NCBI GenBank assembly: GCA_013331225.1 | Contig: DUGV01000162.1 | Location: 1 to 5,114, forward strand | Reading direction: 5' to 3' | DNA length: 5,114 nt | Source: Methanolinea sp. | GTDB taxonomy: Archaea > Halobacteriota > Methanomicrobia > Methanomicrobiales > Methanospirillaceae | Shown here: piece after piece, positions 4,926 to 5,114 of the stretch | How positions within the stretch are numbered: the stretch's first letter is position 1 | Layout: the number at the start of each line of letters is the position of its first letter | Position numbers and translations under genes: made by a program | The notes under the pieces: generated by a model | What the model was told of the DNA's origin: nothing | The model's database searches: none | Seen by the model: only the letters and a program-made list of their open reading frames with translations

Positions 4926-5114
4926 TCAGTTCCCCTTGACGACAAGCACCGTGATGTCGTCGAACTGGGGCATATCCTTTGAAAACTCCCGCACTTCCGA
5001 GAGGATCCGGTCGAGGATCTCCTGTGCAGGGAGGCGGGCATTTTCCCTGATGATTGTGTAGAGCCGGTCTTCACCAAAGAACTTTTCCTGGGCATTCATC
5101 GCATCCGTGACTCC
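4926..5114 (-). CDS. SpoIIE/RsbU-type PP2C serine phosphatase, C-terminal 62 residues (5' part beyond window)
   Basis: The minus-strand frame is open from the right edge to the TGA at 4926-4928. The visible 62 residues start GVTDAMNAQEKFFGEDRL, the G-[VI]-[TF]-[DE]-[AM]-x-N motif of the SpoIIE domain, where the Asp/Glu belongs to the metal-binding acidic set. MPQFDDITVLVVK follows near the C-terminus, with the paired Asp that closes the PP2C active site. The domain dephosphorylates Ser/Thr on partner proteins; in bacteria these are anti-sigma-factor antagonists (STAS proteins). Methanogens use no sigma factors, so the partner here is probably a STAS protein or switch kinase in another signalling circuit. 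Upstream sensor domains (PAS, HAMP, response-regulator receiver) are common in this family but lie outside the window. The gene is convergent with the M23 lipoprotein gene across a 209-bp gap with no other supported gene. Confidence 0.87.
   Translation of the reverse strand, partial: GVTDAMNAQEKFFGEDRLYTIIRENARLPAQEILDRILSEVREFSKDMPQFDDITVLVVKGN

Noticed and set aside
4732..5061. Open frames on both strands in and around the gap before the SpoIIE-type gene (plus 4732-5061, minus 4739-4921)
   Set aside because: The plus frame is antisense to the phosphatase coding sequence, and the minus frame has no ribosome binding site, promoter or recognisable domain.
1..5114. Search for tRNA or rRNA genes, CRISPR repeats, insertion-sequence ends and toxin-antitoxin pairs
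   Set aside because: I found no tRNA-like T-loop with matching arms, no regularly spaced repeats, no transposase motifs and no tightly coupled small gene pair.

Overview
The window looks like part of the chromosome of a methanogenic archaeon, most likely of the Methanomicrobiales (Methanoregula-like). This assignment is an inference. It rests on archaeal TATA-type promoters placed for leaderless or short-leader transcripts, on lipobox-bearing surface proteins rich in N-X-S/T sequons, on G/C-rich third codon positions, and on a gene mix (flavodoxin-like protein, COG1926 phosphoribosyltransferase, SpoIIE-type phosphatase, M23-domain lipoprotein) that I associate with that group. No database search was possible.

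Layout from left to right: (1) 1-683, minus strand: a nicotinamidase-like cysteine hydrolase whose C-terminus runs off the left edge. (2) 684-918: a 235-bp divergent intergenic region with a putative TATA element and a 6-bp inverted repeat. (3) 919-1623, plus strand: a COG1926-type phosphoribosyltransferase. (4) 1624-1754: a short convergent gap with hairpin potential. (5) 1755-2591, minus strand: a lipoprotein of unknown function with a strong Shine-Dalgarno sequence. (6) 2592-2785: a divergent promoter region. (7) 2786-3208, plus strand: a short flavodoxin-like protein, almost certainly translated from a leaderless or nearly leaderless mRNA. (8) 3209-3489: a 281-bp non-coding stretch with an orphan TATA-like element, a T-run and a perfect AT-rich inverted repeat. 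(9) 3490-4716, plus strand: a lipid-anchored M23-family metallopeptidase-like protein. (10) 4717-4925: a gap starting with a T-rich candidate terminator. (11) 4926-5114, minus strand: the C-terminal end of a SpoIIE/RsbU-type PP2C phosphatase entering from the right edge.

No two genes are arranged as a tight operon. Neighbours are divergent, convergent, or separated by more than 200 bp, so each gene probably has its own promoter. I see no RNA gene, CRISPR array, insertion sequence or phage gene, and no coherent new multi-gene system. The points most worth following are the M23-domain lipoprotein in an organism expected to lack murein, the nicotinamidase-like enzyme with an enlarged segment between its catalytic Lys and Cys, the unrecognised cysteine-rich lipoprotein, and the inverted repeats lying on or next to predicted promoters.
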